Below, in pieces: positions 25,400 to 34,655 of a DNA stretch of 64,000 nt. The stretch spans positions 1 through 64,000 of the forward strand of contig JBGUPU010000063.1 of the NCBI GenBank assembly GCA_045130475.1, given 5' to 3'. Within the stretch, counting starts at the first letter, position 1. Every line of letters starts with the position of its first letter. This DNA comes from CAG-791 sp045130475 (lineage in GTDB: Bacteria > Bacillota > Clostridia > Lachnospirales > Lachnospiraceae). A program made the translations under genes and the position numbers. The notes beneath the pieces were generated by a model. It saw nothing but the letters and a program-made list of their open reading frames with translations, did not search any database and was not told the DNA's origin.

Positions 25400-28300
25400 C
25401 TACGAAATATCATCATCGCTGATCAGATCCACACTTACCATGGCGGATACGCCCTTCTCCTGCATAGTGATTCCATAGAGCCTGTCCGCCTGTTCCATGG
25501 TGCCCCGTCTGTGCGTGATCACGATAAACTGGGTCCTCTCAGTCAGTTTGTGCAGATACTGAGCAAAGCGGCCTACATTGCTCTCGTCGAGCGCCGCCTC
25601 GATCTCGTCAAGAAGGCAGAAGGGGGAAGGTTTGAGACTCTGGATGGCAAACAAAAGGGCGATTGCTGTCAGCGCTTTTTCTCCGCCGGAGAGCTGCATC
25701 ATATTCTGCAGTTTCTTACCCGGGGGCTGCGCGATGACCCGGACGCCCGCCTCGAGGATATCCACGTCCTCCATGAGCTCCAGTTTTCCGCCTCCGCCGC
25801 CGAACAGCTCCCTGAACACTGCATCGTATGCCTTCTGGATGTCCGCAAACTGTTCCCTGAACTGTTTGCGCATGGCTTCATCGAGCTCCGTCACGATCTT
25901 CTCCAGGGATGCCGCGGCTTCGGTGAGGTCGTCGACCTGTCCCTTGAGGAAGGTATATCGTTCCATGAGTTCCTTGTATTCCTCAATGGCGCCGACATTT
26001 ACATGGCCGAGAGCCTTGATCTCTCCGCGGAGAGAGGAGATCTCCTTCTTCATTGCAGCCAGATCATTCAGTGTTTCATCGCGCTGTGCTGCAGCGTCCG
26101 CGATCGTCACTTCGTATTCCTCCCACATAAAGGAGGCTTTCTGTTCGATCGTCTCCTCCAGCCGCTCACGTCTGGAGGTCAGGCGGAACACTTCCTTATC
26201 CAGGCCGGAAATCACTTCCGCCGTGTTCTCTCTGTCCCGGGTCACTTCATCCTGCTGATTCTGCAGATCATCATTTTGCTGGCGCAGGATCTGCAGCTCT
26301 TCTTCCTCTTCGATCTTGATGTGGTCGGAATCGGCCGCCTCCCGGGTGAGGCTCCGGATCTTCTCTGTTTTTTCCGTGATCTCTCTGCGGTCGTTCTCCG
26401 CGCTCTCGGTGAGCTGCGCCAGCTGTGTCTGCAGTCCCTCCAGCTCGTGCCTGATCCGGTCCGCATTCTGCTGCTGGAAGCGGAGTGACTGCTCTGTGCG
26501 GCTGCGCTCAAGCTCCAGGGCGGAAAGAGCAGCGCTGTCTCGCTCCTCGTCCTCCTGTCTTCCGGCCAGTTTTTCCTGCAGATCTGCTGCTGCCGAGGAA
26601 TAAAGCTCTTCTTTTTTCTCACTGACGACAAGATCCTGTGCCGCTGCCTCCTGCTGCGCGGCAGTCTGCTGCGCACGCTCTGTCAGGGCACGAAGTTCCT
26701 GACGCAGCGATTCCACGCTGCCTGTAGTCTCGCGGAGCTTTTCCTCCTCCTGCTGGATACGGACGCGCAGCGTATTCTGACGGATGAAATGTTCCTGCAG
26801 AACGCGCTTGTTTTCATCGAGTTTTCTTCGCAGGACATTGCGGCTCTCTTTCGTATCCTCGATCGCCTTTTCCTGCTTTTCCATCTCCTCTTTGAATCGC
26901 CTGGTACTTGCGGTCAGCTCCTCAATTTCCCGCCGTCTTCCGAGCAGACTGCTGGCATTGCGGTAGGTACCTCCGCTGATGGCGCCGCCGGGCGCGAACA
27001 GCTCTCCCTCCAGGGTCACCATGCGGACACCTTGTCCGGAGCGCCGCGAAGCAGCGACTGCATGGTCAAATGTATCCACGATCACAGTCCTTCCCAGGAG
27101 GGAAACAGACACGTCGCCGCATCCTGCCGCCGGTCTCACCAGAGAATCGGCAGTACCGATCACCCCCGCCTCGCCCAGCACTTTGTGGCCTGCCAGGCTC
27201 CTGGCATTCCGGATACCCGAAAGAGGCAGGAAGGTCGCCCTGCCCGCCTTTTCACGCTTCAGGATCTCGATCATACGGCGCGCCGTATCTTCATCCTTCG
27301 TGACGATATTCTGGATACTGCCTCCGAGAGCGACTTCGATCGCCGTCTCGTATTTTTTTTCTGTGGAAATCAGATCCGCAACAGTGCCGATGATCCCCTG
27401 TTCACGGGTTCTCTCCTGCATGACGCGCTTTACACTGCCGCCGAAGCCCTCGTAGCGCTCCGCCAGGTTCATGATCGCGTCAAGCTTTGATTTCTCCTGA
27501 TGCCAGGAAAACTGGGCGCGCTGCAAAAGAGCGTCCGCGTCTCCCAGGGAGGTCTTGTGGGCAGCAATCTGTGCTTCTATATCCTTCTGCCCGTCCTGGA
27601 GCGAGCGGATCTCTGCACCCACATCTCTGAATTCCTGCTTGAGAGAGATGATGGCATCATCCGCCTGGGTCTGCTCCCCGCTGACAAGAGAGAGCTCCTT
27701 CTCGACTTCCTCCCGGCGCGCGTTCTCCTGGGACTGCAGAGTCTGAAGACTGGCAAGTCTTGATTTGATCGTCGCACGGCGCTCCATCTCCTGGAGGATC
27801 CCCGCGCGTTTCTCTTCCAGTTCCTCCCGCAGACGCTCCACGTCCCGGGAAGATTTTTCCGCCGCTTCCTTTGCCTCGGCAAAGCCAGCCTGCAGGGAAT
27901 TGAATTCTTCCTGCGCAGCATGGATCTCTCTGGACAGGGCTGCTTCCTGGGCTGTCTTGTCGGCAATATCACCCTTGAGGATCTTCTCCTGTTCCGTCTG
28001 CCTGTGCGTGCGCTGCTTTGCGCCGCGGATCTGTTCCTCGAGAACTTTGATATCGCCCTCGATCCGCCCGTGCACTATGCTGGCATCCGTGATCCTGCCG
28101 CGGACCGATTCCATCCTCTTCTCCAGCTCCCGCCTGCTCTCCTGGAGCTCTTCCATGCGCTGGCGGAGTGCCTCGCTCCGGCCCCTGGCATCCTCCAGAT
28201 CAGATGCCGCGATGGTCTCCCGGGAGGTCAGTTCCTCCAGCTGGCGGGTGCTTTTCTCATTTTCTATCAGGAAGGCATTGATATCCAGACGTTTTAAAGC

Positions 28301-28960
28301 ATCCCGGCGCTTGAGATACTCCCTGGCTTTCTCCTGCTGTCTCTCCAGGGATGGGATCTGTTTTTCCAGCTCGCCCACTATGTCCGTCAGACGGGTGAGA
28401 TTGTCCCGCTCGCTCTCCAGACGCTTCAGGGTCTGCTCTTTTCTGTGCTTGTACTTGACAATGCCGGCCGCCTCATCAAAAAGGGCCCGGCGGTCCTGGG
28501 GTTTGTCCGAGAGGATCCTGTCAATCTGGCCCTGTCCGATGATGGAGTAGCCTTCCTTGCCGATCCCGGTGTCATAAAAGAGTTCGTTGACATCGCGCAG
28601 ACGGCATACCGTCCCGTTGAGCAGGTATTCGCTCTCGCCGCTCCGATAGATCCGGCGGGCTACCGTCACCTCGCGGTAATCGATCGGAAGCGCGCCGTCG
28701 GAATTATCCAGCGTGATGGCAACATAAGCAAAGCCAAGCGGCCGGCGCGCCTGTGTCCCCGCGAAGATGACATCCTGCATAGAAGACCCGCGCAGCTGCT
28801 TGACTCTCTGCTCACCAAGCACCCACCGGACCGCATCCGCGACATTGCTCTTTCCGCTGCCGTTAGGTCCCACGATTCCGGTGATGCCGTTGTGGAATTC
28901 AAATTTAATCTTGTTAGCAAAGGACTTAAAGCCCTGAATCTCAATACTTTTTAAATACAA
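25400..28960 (-). CDS. smc: Chromosome segregation protein SMC
   Basis: Condensin ATPase that organises the chromosome with ScpA and ScpB. The 1186 residues follow the SMC plan: Walker A GPNGSGKSN near residue 32, a long coiled coil rich in Glu, Arg, Gln and Ala, a hinge around residues 500-680 with GGAISGGTYRN after it, a return coiled coil, then the ABC signature LSGGEKALTAIALLFAI and Walker B FCLLDEIEAALDE. Length is typical. It begins five bases after the rnc stop and is followed by ftsY. Confidence 0.98.
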   Translation of the reverse strand: MYLKSIEIQGFKSFANKIKFEFHNGITGIVGPNGSGKSNVADAVRWVLGEQRVKQLRGSSMQDVIFAGTQARRPLGFAYVAITLDNSDGALPIDYREVTVARRIYRSGESEYLLNGTVCRLRDVNELFYDTGIGKEGYSIIGQGQIDRILSDKPQDRRALFDEAAGIVKYKHRKEQTLKRLESERDNLTRLTDIVGELEKQIPSLERQQEKAREYLKRRDALKRLDINAFLIENEKSTRQLEELTSRETIAASDLEDARGRSEALRQRMEELQESRRELEKRMESVRGRITDASIVHGRIEGDIKVLEEQIRGAKQRTHRQTEQEKILKGDIADKTAQEAALSREIHAAQEEFNSLQAGFAEAKEAAEKSSRDVERLREELEEKRAGILQEMERRATIKSRLASLQTLQSQENARREEVEKELSLVSGEQTQADDAIISLKQEFRDVGAEIRSLQDGQKDIEAQIAAHKTSLGDADALLQRAQFSWHQEKSKLDAIMNLAERYEGFGGSVKRVMQERTREQGIIGTVADLISTEKKYETAIEVALGGSIQNIVTKDEDTARRMIEILKREKAGRATFLPLSGIRNARSLAGHKVLGEAGVIGTADSLVRPAAGCGDVSVSLLGRTVIVDTFDHAVAASRRSGQGVRMVTLEGELFAPGGAISGGTYRNASSLLGRRREIEELTASTRRFKEEMEKQEKAIEDTKESRNVLRRKLDENKRVLQEHFIRQNTLRVRIQQEEEKLRETTGSVESLRQELRALTERAQQTAAQQEAAAQDLVVSEKKEELYSSAAADLQEKLAGRQEDEERDSAALSALELERSRTEQSLRFQQQNADRIRHELEGLQTQLAQLTESAENDRREITEKTEKIRSLTREAADSDHIKIEEEEELQILRQQNDDLQNQQDEVTRDRENTAEVISGLDKEVFRLTSRRERLEETIEQKASFMWEEYEVTIADAAAQRDETLNDLAAMKKEISSLRGEIKALGHVNVGAIEEYKELMERYTFLKGQVDDLTEAAASLEKIVTELDEAMRKQFREQFADIQKAYDAVFRELFGGGGGKLELMEDVDILEAGVRVIAQPPGKKLQNMMQLSGGEKALTAIALLFAIQSLKPSPFCLLDEIEAALDESNVGRFAQYLHKLTERTQFIVITHRRGTMEQADRLYGITMQEKGVSAMVSVDLISDDDIS

Positions 28961-28965
28961 ATCCG

Positions 28966-29688
28966 TTACTCTTCTTCTGAACTTTCAGCTGTTCCCTGTT
29001 TTCTGGTCCTTGAGCCTCCCAGGGCCGCGTAAGCTGCCTGCTGCTCCGCCGCCTTCTTGGAACGTCCTTCTCCCGCGCCGCAGCGCCTGCCGCCGACAAT
29101 AGCGGCTACACGGAAACGCTTCTGATGCCCGGGACCGCTCTCTTCGAGAATCTCATACCGCACATCGTGGCCATCCCTCTGGGCCCGTTCCTGCAAAATG
29201 GACTTGGCATCATAAAAAAGCTGCTTGTCCTCCAGGTCTGAAAGAATAAATGTCATGATAAACTGCCGCGGCACCTCTATCCCGCCGCTGTCCAGATACA
29301 TGGCACCGATCAGTGCCTCCATGACATCGGAAGTGATCGAATCCTTCTCCCTTCCCCCGCTTGCCTCTTCGCCTCTGCCCAGACGGATAAAGGATCCCAG
29401 GGAAATATCCCTGGCGCAATAGGCCAGCGCAGGCTCACAGACCAGGGACGCGCGAAGCTTTGTCAGCTCCCCCTCCTTTTTTCCGGGATAAGTCCGGTAA
29501 AGGAATTCGCTCGAGATCATCTCCAGGACGGCGTCTCCCAGAAATTCAATCCTCTCATAGTCCTTCAATGTCTGTACTTTCTGTTCATTTGCAAAAGAAG
29601 TGTGTGTAAGAGCACACTCAAGCAGATACCGGTCTTTGAACCTGTACCCGATCCGCTCCTCCAGCACTTCCAGTGGTGCCTGTATCAT
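28966..29688 (-). CDS. rnc: Ribonuclease III
   Basis: Double-strand RNA endonuclease for rRNA maturation and RNA decay. The catalytic signature ERIEFLGDAVLEM is near residues 45-57 and a second acidic cluster DVMEALIGAMYLD near 122-134. The C-terminal ~70 residues are a double-stranded RNA-binding domain ending in the KKAAEQQAAYAAL helix. The 240-residue length fits the family. Part of the acpP-rnc-smc-ftsY run. Confidence 0.97.
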   Translation of the reverse strand: MIQAPLEVLEERIGYRFKDRYLLECALTHTSFANEQKVQTLKDYERIEFLGDAVLEMISSEFLYRTYPGKKEGELTKLRASLVCEPALAYCARDISLGSFIRLGRGEEASGGREKDSITSDVMEALIGAMYLDSGGIEVPRQFIMTFILSDLEDKQLFYDAKSILQERAQRDGHDVRYEILEESGPGHQKRFRVAAIVGGRRCGAGEGRSKKAAEQQAAYAALGGSRTRKQGTAESSEEE

Positions 29689-29730
29689 GGTGTCCTTTCA
29701 CAGCGGTCTGCGGTGACCGCAATAACCCTG

Positions 29731-29970
29731 TCAATCGTCAATCGCGTTTTTGATCAGTTCCAGAGCCTGTCCGACAGTTGTGACCTTGGAAGCGATATCG
29801 GAGTCCACGGTGACATCGAACTCCTCCTCGATTCCCATGATGATCTGCGCGACATCCAGGGAGTCCGCTCCGAGATCGTCTATAAATGTGGTGTCTACAG
29901 TGATCTCACTCTCATCCACACCAAGTACATCAACAATGATTGAACATAATTTCTTGAATTCCATATCCAT
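29731..29970 (-). CDS. acpP: Acyl carrier protein
   Basis: Carries fatty-acyl chains on a 4'-phosphopantetheine arm during fatty-acid synthesis. The 79-residue acidic protein has the attachment serine in DDLGADSLDVAQI and the usual helices. The first of two in-frame ATGs is chosen because AGGAGG stands nine bases before it. It lies between plsX and rnc. The fab genes found here in Bacillus are absent. Confidence 0.96.
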   Translation of the reverse strand: MDMEFKKLCSIIVDVLGVDESEITVDTTFIDDLGADSLDVAQIIMGIEEEFDVTVDSDIASKVTTVGQALELIKNAIDD

Positions 29971-30048
29971 TTCTGTTCTCCTCCTGTTTCAGACAAATGA
30001 TGAAATGTGATCTGTCCGTCTTATGCCCAAACCGGCAGAAAACGTTTT

Positions 30049-31080
30049 TTATTCAGCCGGCTTTTCGGGCTTTTTCAGTCCCATCTGCTCAATAAACTGT
30101 CCGTTGATATCTTTTTTCTTGAATAAAATACACTGCTCGATGGCATTTCTGATCTCGACAGCCTCTGAATTTCCGTGGGTCTTGACCACGAGGCCGCGGA
30201 GGCCCAGCATGGGTGCTCCGCCGTAAGAGGAAATGTCAAATTCTTTGAGCATACCCTTGAGAGCAGGTTTGATCATCAGCGCGCCCAGCTTGGAGCGCAG
30301 GGAAGACATCAGAGCATCCTTGATCTTGTGGATCAGGGTGGACGCAAGTCCCTCATAGAGCTTGAGGATGACATTTCCCACAAATGCATCACAGACCACA
30401 ACGTCCGCCGCACCGGCAGGAATGTCCCTGGCTTCGATATTGCCGATAAAATTGATCCCTTCGCATTCCTTCAGCAGCGGGTATACCTCTTTGACCAGGG
30501 CATTGCCCTTCTCCTCCTCCGCGCCGACATTGACGAGCGCGACACGGGGATTCTCAACGCCGGTCATATTCTTCATGTAAATAGAACCCATCTGTGCGAA
30601 CTGGACCAGCTGGGAGGCGCGGGCATCCATGTTGGCGCCGCAGTCTACCAAAAGGACCGGCCCCTTTGCCGTAGGCATGAGCGGGGCAAGAGGCGGGCGC
30701 TCGATACCGCGGATCCTGCCGACCAGAAGCTGTCCGCCCGCAAGCGCTGCTCCGGTGCTGCCGGCTGTCACAAAGGCATCACAGGTTCCCTCTTTGACCA
30801 GCTTGAGACCTCTGACGATGGAGGAATCCTTTTTTGTGCGGATCGCGTTGACCGGCGGCTCCGCCATCTCGATGACCTCCCGCGCATCCAGGATCTCCAG
30901 CCTGTCCTCGGGATATTTATATTTTGCAAGCTCTGTGCGGATGACCTCTTCCTGTCCCACCAGTGTCACATGAAGGCTCTTTCTCTTCTCCAGCGCCTCA
31001 ACGGCAGCCTTGACCGGTTCCGCCGGTGCCAGATCTCCGCCCATCGCATCAACAGCTACTCTGACATATTTTTTGCTCAT
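30049..31080 (-). CDS. plsX: Phosphate acyltransferase PlsX
   Basis: Converts acyl-ACP to acyl-phosphate, the donor for PlsY (729-1409). The 343 residues open VRVAVDAMGGDLAPAEPVKAA and contain the conserved VTAGSTGAALAGG and VCDAFVGNVILK segments. It is expressed from the promoter at 31168-31196. The leader holds an eight-base-pair hairpin just before the ribosome site. It is the first gene of plsX-acpP-rnc-smc-ftsY. Confidence 0.96.
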   Translation of the reverse strand: MSKKYVRVAVDAMGGDLAPAEPVKAAVEALEKRKSLHVTLVGQEEVIRTELAKYKYPEDRLEILDAREVIEMAEPPVNAIRTKKDSSIVRGLKLVKEGTCDAFVTAGSTGAALAGGQLLVGRIRGIERPPLAPLMPTAKGPVLLVDCGANMDARASQLVQFAQMGSIYMKNMTGVENPRVALVNVGAEEEKGNALVKEVYPLLKECEGINFIGNIEARDIPAGAADVVVCDAFVGNVILKLYEGLASTLIHKIKDALMSSLRSKLGALMIKPALKGMLKEFDISSYGGAPMLGLRGLVVKTHGNSEAVEIRNAIEQCILFKKKDINGQFIEQMGLKKPEKPAE

Positions 31081-31096
31081 CTTTATCCTTTCCCTT

Positions 31097-31120
31097 CATG
31101 CTGCCCGCAGGAGCAGCATG
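31097..31120 (-). promoter_or_regulatory. Leader hairpin before plsX
   Basis: CATGCTGC pairs perfectly with GCAGCATG across eight bases, ending about 16 bases before the plsX ATG. No T-run follows, so it is not a terminator. It may affect translation or messenger stability. Confidence 0.4.
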
Positions 31121-31167
31121 CTTTGCAAGGTCTTTCTCTCATAAAAAGCAAGTGTTTTCTAATCTTT

Positions 31168-31196
31168 AATATACTATCACGGTTCCCATATTGCAA
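31168..31196 (-). promoter_or_regulatory. Promoter of the plsX operon
   Basis: Minus-strand TTGCAA and TATATT are separated by 17 bases, giving a leader of about 80 bases. It lies in the 311-base gap between plsX and rpmF, together with the rpmF terminator and the leader hairpin. I see nothing resembling a FapR site. Confidence 0.65.
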
Positions 31197-31284
31197 GTAG
31201 ACCCTTGCGGCGCAGATTTACAGACGGGCTCGACGCGCTTTTTTCCGTAATTATGTGCATGGCTCATTGCTGCGCATAGAGAAA

Positions 31285-31314
31285 GCCTCCCGCTGCCTTT
31301 CAGCAACGGGAGGC
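31285..31314 (-). terminator. Terminator after rpmF
   Basis: GCCTCCCG pairs with CGGGAGGC around a loop that can extend the stem (CTG/CAG). On the minus strand TTTCTCT follows, about 80 bases past the rpmF stop. Confidence 0.65.
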
Positions 31315-31391
31315 CTGCCATAAATCTGTTTGATAGTCCGGTCTGAACCAGTTGTCATCTGTCTATGCGGCCGAGCCGCCGGGATGCATGA

Positions 31392-31574
31392 TCAGTCCTC
31401 GACCTGGATGATCTCCTTCTTGTTGTAGGAGCCGCACTTTGCACAAACTCTGTGGGGGACCATAAGGGCACCGCACTTGCTGCACTTAACCAGAGTAGGA
31501 GCGGTCATTTTCCAGTTAGCTCTCCTTTTATCTCTGTGGCTTTTCGAAGATTTATTTTTAGGGCAGATCGACAT
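31392..31574 (-). CDS. rpmF: 50S ribosomal protein L32
   Basis: Small zinc-ribbon ribosomal protein of 60 residues. It opens MSICPKNKSSKSHRDKRRA and contains two CxxC pairs in CSKCGALMVPHRVCAKCGS. The ATG at 31574 has AAGGAGGTG seven bases upstream. The yceD (DUF177) gene that usually precedes rpmF is missing; a strong promoter stands directly upstream instead. Confidence 0.96.
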   Translation of the reverse strand: MSICPKNKSSKSHRDKRRANWKMTAPTLVKCSKCGALMVPHRVCAKCGSYNKKEIIQVED

Positions 31575-31613
31575 GATTAACACCTCCTTCTTTCAAAGAA
31601 TCACACGAAGCCT

Positions 31614-31642
31614 ATTATATGGACGCCGCGTCGATTTGTCAA
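31614..31642 (-). promoter_or_regulatory. Strong consensus promoter of rpmF
   Basis: Minus-strand TTGACA, a 17-base spacer and TATAAT, both hexamers perfect. Transcription should start about 33 bases before the rpmF ATG. Confidence 0.85.
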
Positions 31643-31788
31643 CAGGAAATTCTTTACAAACTTCACAATTCTTGAGTTTCTGTCACAGACTGTACCGGTT
31701 GGGCACGAACTGTGACTTTTTCTCCTCGAAGGCGTCAATATGCCGTTCAGAACCGACAGTATTGCATGCCGGTTTCAAATTCAGCAGC

Positions 31789-32796
31789 TTATGCTTTTAC
31801 GAAAAAAGGTGCATATTTGGCGGCGAGGAGAATGGCCTCCGCCATGCTGATCTCGCTGACGATGCCCTTGCCGGCAATATCAAAGGCTGTGCCGTGGTCC
31901 ACGGAAGTGCGGAGAATGGGCATGCCGTTGGTGATGGAGATGGTGCGGTCGAAGTCGAGGGTCTTGGTCGCGATGTGGCCTTGGTCATGATACAGGGACA
32001 GGACGCTGTTGTAGCGGCCCAGGGCTGCCTGATGGAAGACAGAGTCCGCGCCGATGGGGCCTGTCACGGGATAGCCTTCTGCCTTGAGCTCTTCCACGGC
32101 AGGGGTGATCTCATTGACTTCCTCCCAGCCGAAAAGACCGTGCTCGCCGCAGTGAGGGTTCAGACCTGCAACGGCCATGGTTCCCTCTGTGACACCTAGG
32201 CGCCTGAGGGCTGCAAGGCTCTCCTTGACACAGGCCTTGATGTTGTCTTTCGTGATATCGTCCAGCATATCCCGAAGGGATTTGTGACGGGTCAGGAAAA
32301 AGACGCGCAGACCGTTTGTCTCGAACATGGTCAGGGGATCAGGTGTATTGGTCAGTGCACCGAAGATCTCGGTGTGGCCGATGAAAGGAACTTCCGCGGC
32401 ATGCAGAGCTTCCTTGTTGATCGGTGTTGTAGCGACTGCATCCGCCTCGCCGTTCATGGCAAGCTCGATGCTATTCTTGATGTAGGCAAAAGCCGCCTTG
32501 CCGCACATTGCCTGGACAACGCCATAGGAGAACTGAGACTGGTCGATGTTGTCGAGATCGATCAGATTCAAGATGCCGGGACGATAGTCGCCGTCCGCGG
32601 GTTTTTCCACGACATTGATCCTGAGGTCAGCGCCGACGATGCTGATCGCTTTTTCCATGACCTGACGGTCTCCGATCACGATGACATCTGCTGCATCGTT
32701 GACTTTTTCCAGTGCGCATGCCTTTGCCACGATCTCGGGGCCTACACCTGCGGGATCACCAATCGGTACTGCAATCATAGGTTTTTTTTCTGCCAT
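31789..32796 (-). CDS. pdxA: PdxA-family dehydrogenase, likely PdxA2 acting on a four-carbon acid-sugar phosphate
   Basis: NAD-dependent decarboxylating dehydrogenase of the PdxA family (335 residues). Metal-binding and catalytic motifs are present: IGDPAGVGPEIV, TTPINKEAL, GHTEIF, GLNPHCGEHGLFG and YHDQGHIATK. Classical PdxA works in vitamin B6 synthesis, but PdxA2 homologues beside a DUF1537 kinase oxidise D-threonate- or D-erythronate-4-phosphate to dihydroxyacetone phosphate. Its position 158 bases after a DUF1537 kinase, with a GntP transporter nearby, favours the catabolic role. Automatic annotation would probably call it 4-hydroxythreonine-4-phosphate dehydrogenase. A GGAGG site precedes the ATG. 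Confidence 0.9.
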   Translation of the reverse strand: MAEKKPMIAVPIGDPAGVGPEIVAKACALEKVNDAADVIVIGDRQVMEKAISIVGADLRINVVEKPADGDYRPGILNLIDLDNIDQSQFSYGVVQAMCGKAAFAYIKNSIELAMNGEADAVATTPINKEALHAAEVPFIGHTEIFGALTNTPDPLTMFETNGLRVFFLTRHKSLRDMLDDITKDNIKACVKESLAALRRLGVTEGTMAVAGLNPHCGEHGLFGWEEVNEITPAVEELKAEGYPVTGPIGADSVFHQAALGRYNSVLSLYHDQGHIATKTLDFDRTISITNGMPILRTSVDHGTAFDIAGKGIVSEISMAEAILLAAKYAPFFVKA

Positions 32797-32954
32797 TTTA
32801 GATTCCTCCGATGTTTATGAAAATTCAAGACTCGCCAATTATTATTGTACCATGCGGGCACAGGAACCGGTTCAGCAAAGTAGAAATATTTGCTCCCGCA
32901 TTTTCACCGCAGACGGTATAGCAGGAAGAAATGCCGGTTCCCGACCGCTGCAGA

Positions 32955-34259
32955 TCAGATAAACAGTTTCTCCTTCAGATAATTGACGCAGACATTGAGA
33001 GCGGTCTTATCGCCCTGGCTTCCGCCCTTGGTGATGAAATCCAGACCGTCAAACTCTCCGCCGCTGAACTGACCGTAGGCAGCCAGGGGCAGGACCTCGT
33101 CCTTGAGATCAAGTCCCGCCGCACCGAAGTGCCTGCAGAGAGCCTGTGTCACATCACCGCCGCAGGCATACAGACCCTGGAAACGGGGCTGTTCCCGCAG
33201 AAGGCGCACCGTGATCTCCGCCAGCGAATCATTGATCATATCCGTCACTTCTTCCATGGAGCAGTCATATCTCTCCATGTAGGGCCGGAAATCGATCCTG
33301 TTTTCAGGATAAATGCCGTCTCCGACGACAGAGGAAGTTGTAAATTTCTCCGCCTCTTTCAGGATTTCGCCGACAACACGGCTGATCTCCTTCTCTCTTC
33401 TCTCCTCTCCTTCGAGAAGTTCCCGGGTCTTTACCATCACATTGTTGGCTTCCTGGGTCAGCCAGAATTCCTCCAGCTGCGCTGTGGTACTGGAGTTTAC
33501 ACTCCCCACAACGACCAGGATATGGTTCTGCCTTCGGTCCATTCTGGGCTTGATGATCTTTCTTGCCAGAGACGCTGTGAAAACGCCGGGATCCACGGCA
33601 ATGATCTTCTCCCCGCTCTCGATGCAGGCATCCGCGATGAGGTCCAGATCCTCCTGGGAGACGCAGTCAAAGGTGATGATGCGACTGCCCGCCTGACGGC
33701 AGGAGCGGATCCTTTCGGCCAGCGCGTGAACGCCGTCCATCATCTCGCCCATACGAATGGCGGTCACCTGATATTTGCTCTGCTCCCGGAACAGTCTGTC
33801 AACCTCGGAGATCCTGACCGGGCATTTGGGATCCAGGGCTATATTGGTCCTGTGGAGGGGAGTTCCGTTCACCAGCATATAATTGCCGATGACGATCCGC
33901 CCGGAAGAAGGAAAACAGGGAGCTGCCACTGCGATATATTCCTCTCCCAGACAATCCAGCATGGCGTCTGTCTCGCTTCCCAGATTTCCTCTGAGCGTGG
34001 AGTCGATCCTCTTGCTGTAAACAAGAACATTGTCATTTTTCAGAGACTGTGTTGCCTCAAATACTCTCCTGTATGCCGTTCCCGCGTCTACGCCGCGGCT
34101 GTCGGTAGGGTACAGCAGGCAGTCGCACTCCTGCATCTCTTCCGGATCATTATTGTCCAGAGACATGATCGTCGCTGCCCGATACTGCATTTTTGTCAGA
34201 AGCACACCGGTCGCATTGGCGCCTGTCAGATCATCTGCCACTACTATACATGCAGCCAT
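32955..34259 (-). CDS. DUF1537 four-carbon acid sugar kinase (DtnK/DenK-like)
   Basis: ATP-dependent kinase of the DUF1537 family (434 residues), proposed to phosphorylate D-threonate or D-erythronate on O4, giving the substrate of the downstream PdxA-type enzyme. The N-terminal substrate domain shows IVVADDLTGANATG, YPTDSRGVD and KRIDSTLRGN; the C-terminal nucleotide domain has VVVGSVNSSTTAQ, the glycine motif ACGGDVTQAL and ITKGGSQGD. An AGAGGAGG site precedes the ATG. The gene starts just past the end of the foldback element, which supplies an extended -10 (TGATATAAT at 34302-34310). The exact sugar acid cannot be told from sequence. Confidence 0.88.
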   Translation of the reverse strand: MAACIVVADDLTGANATGVLLTKMQYRAATIMSLDNNDPEEMQECDCLLYPTDSRGVDAGTAYRRVFEATQSLKNDNVLVYSKRIDSTLRGNLGSETDAMLDCLGEEYIAVAAPCFPSSGRIVIGNYMLVNGTPLHRTNIALDPKCPVRISEVDRLFREQSKYQVTAIRMGEMMDGVHALAERIRSCRQAGSRIITFDCVSQEDLDLIADACIESGEKIIAVDPGVFTASLARKIIKPRMDRRQNHILVVVGSVNSSTTAQLEEFWLTQEANNVMVKTRELLEGEERREKEISRVVGEILKEAEKFTTSSVVGDGIYPENRIDFRPYMERYDCSMEEVTDMINDSLAEITVRLLREQPRFQGLYACGGDVTQALCRHFGAAGLDLKDEVLPLAAYGQFSGGEFDGLDFITKGGSQGDKTALNVCVNYLKEKLFI

Positions 34260-34301
34260 ATTGCCTCCTCTTTTATGATTATGATCTTAATGTTCAAAAA
34301 C

Positions 34302-34310
34302 ATTATATCA
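34302..34310 (-). promoter_or_regulatory. Extended -10 box at the edge of the foldback element
   Basis: TGATATAAT on the minus strand, 43 bases before the kinase ATG. The TG comes from the element's terminal repeat and the TATAAT from flanking DNA. The -35 region is poor, so an extended -10 promoter is proposed. Confidence 0.45.
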
Positions 34311-34577
34311 GGCGCACAGGCCCGTATTCTGAAATATCGTTACTGTCCACGCCCCCCTCGAAGGGCGTGGACATGTAACGCTGTGCGCGGCGATTCCAAC
34401 ATCGCCTTGCGCTGTCTGTGCATATGCGCCGCCGCGCGCCGTACAACTCGGGTTTTGCGCGAAAAAGCCGCGCAAAACACCTCGAATTTCAGGTGGGTCT
34501 GTACTGTAACGAAATATCCCATGCCCGTAAAAAGCCGCCGGGCATGGGATCGATCCTATAATAGGGCTGTGCGCCTG
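34309..34577. mobile_element. Foldback (MITE-like) element with terminal inverted repeats
   Basis: A 269-base non-coding stretch within the 396-base gap between the GntP permease and the kinase. Its ends are inverted copies of CAGGCGCACAG (one more paired CCC after a single-base bulge), flanked on each side by TAT, a possible three-base target duplication. Inside are four consecutive hairpins: 34338-34380 (stem CGTTAC plus TGTCCACGCCC with one bulge), 34385-34412, 34452-34478 (GTTTTGCGCG, ten pairs) and 34516-34550 (ATCCCATGCCCG, twelve pairs). No open reading frame is convincing. It may be a non-autonomous transposon or a structured RNA. No other copy was noticed in this window. The remaining 78 bases up to the permease stop hold only a weak five-pair hairpin. 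Confidence 0.55.
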
Positions 34578-34655
34578 TATTTTGTAATCACGTGTTCTTT
34601 TTGTTAATTAGTCTATACCCTTGGAGTCTGCAGAACACGGAGTACAAAACCGTGA

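Noticed and set aside
32931..34607. 558-codon plus-strand frame opposite the first DUF1537 kinase
   Set aside because: Shadow of a well-supported kinase; runs through the foldback element with no motif or ribosome site.
34636..34654. Hairpin CACGG/CCGTG as permease terminator
   Set aside because: Only five base pairs with a nine-base loop and no T-run.
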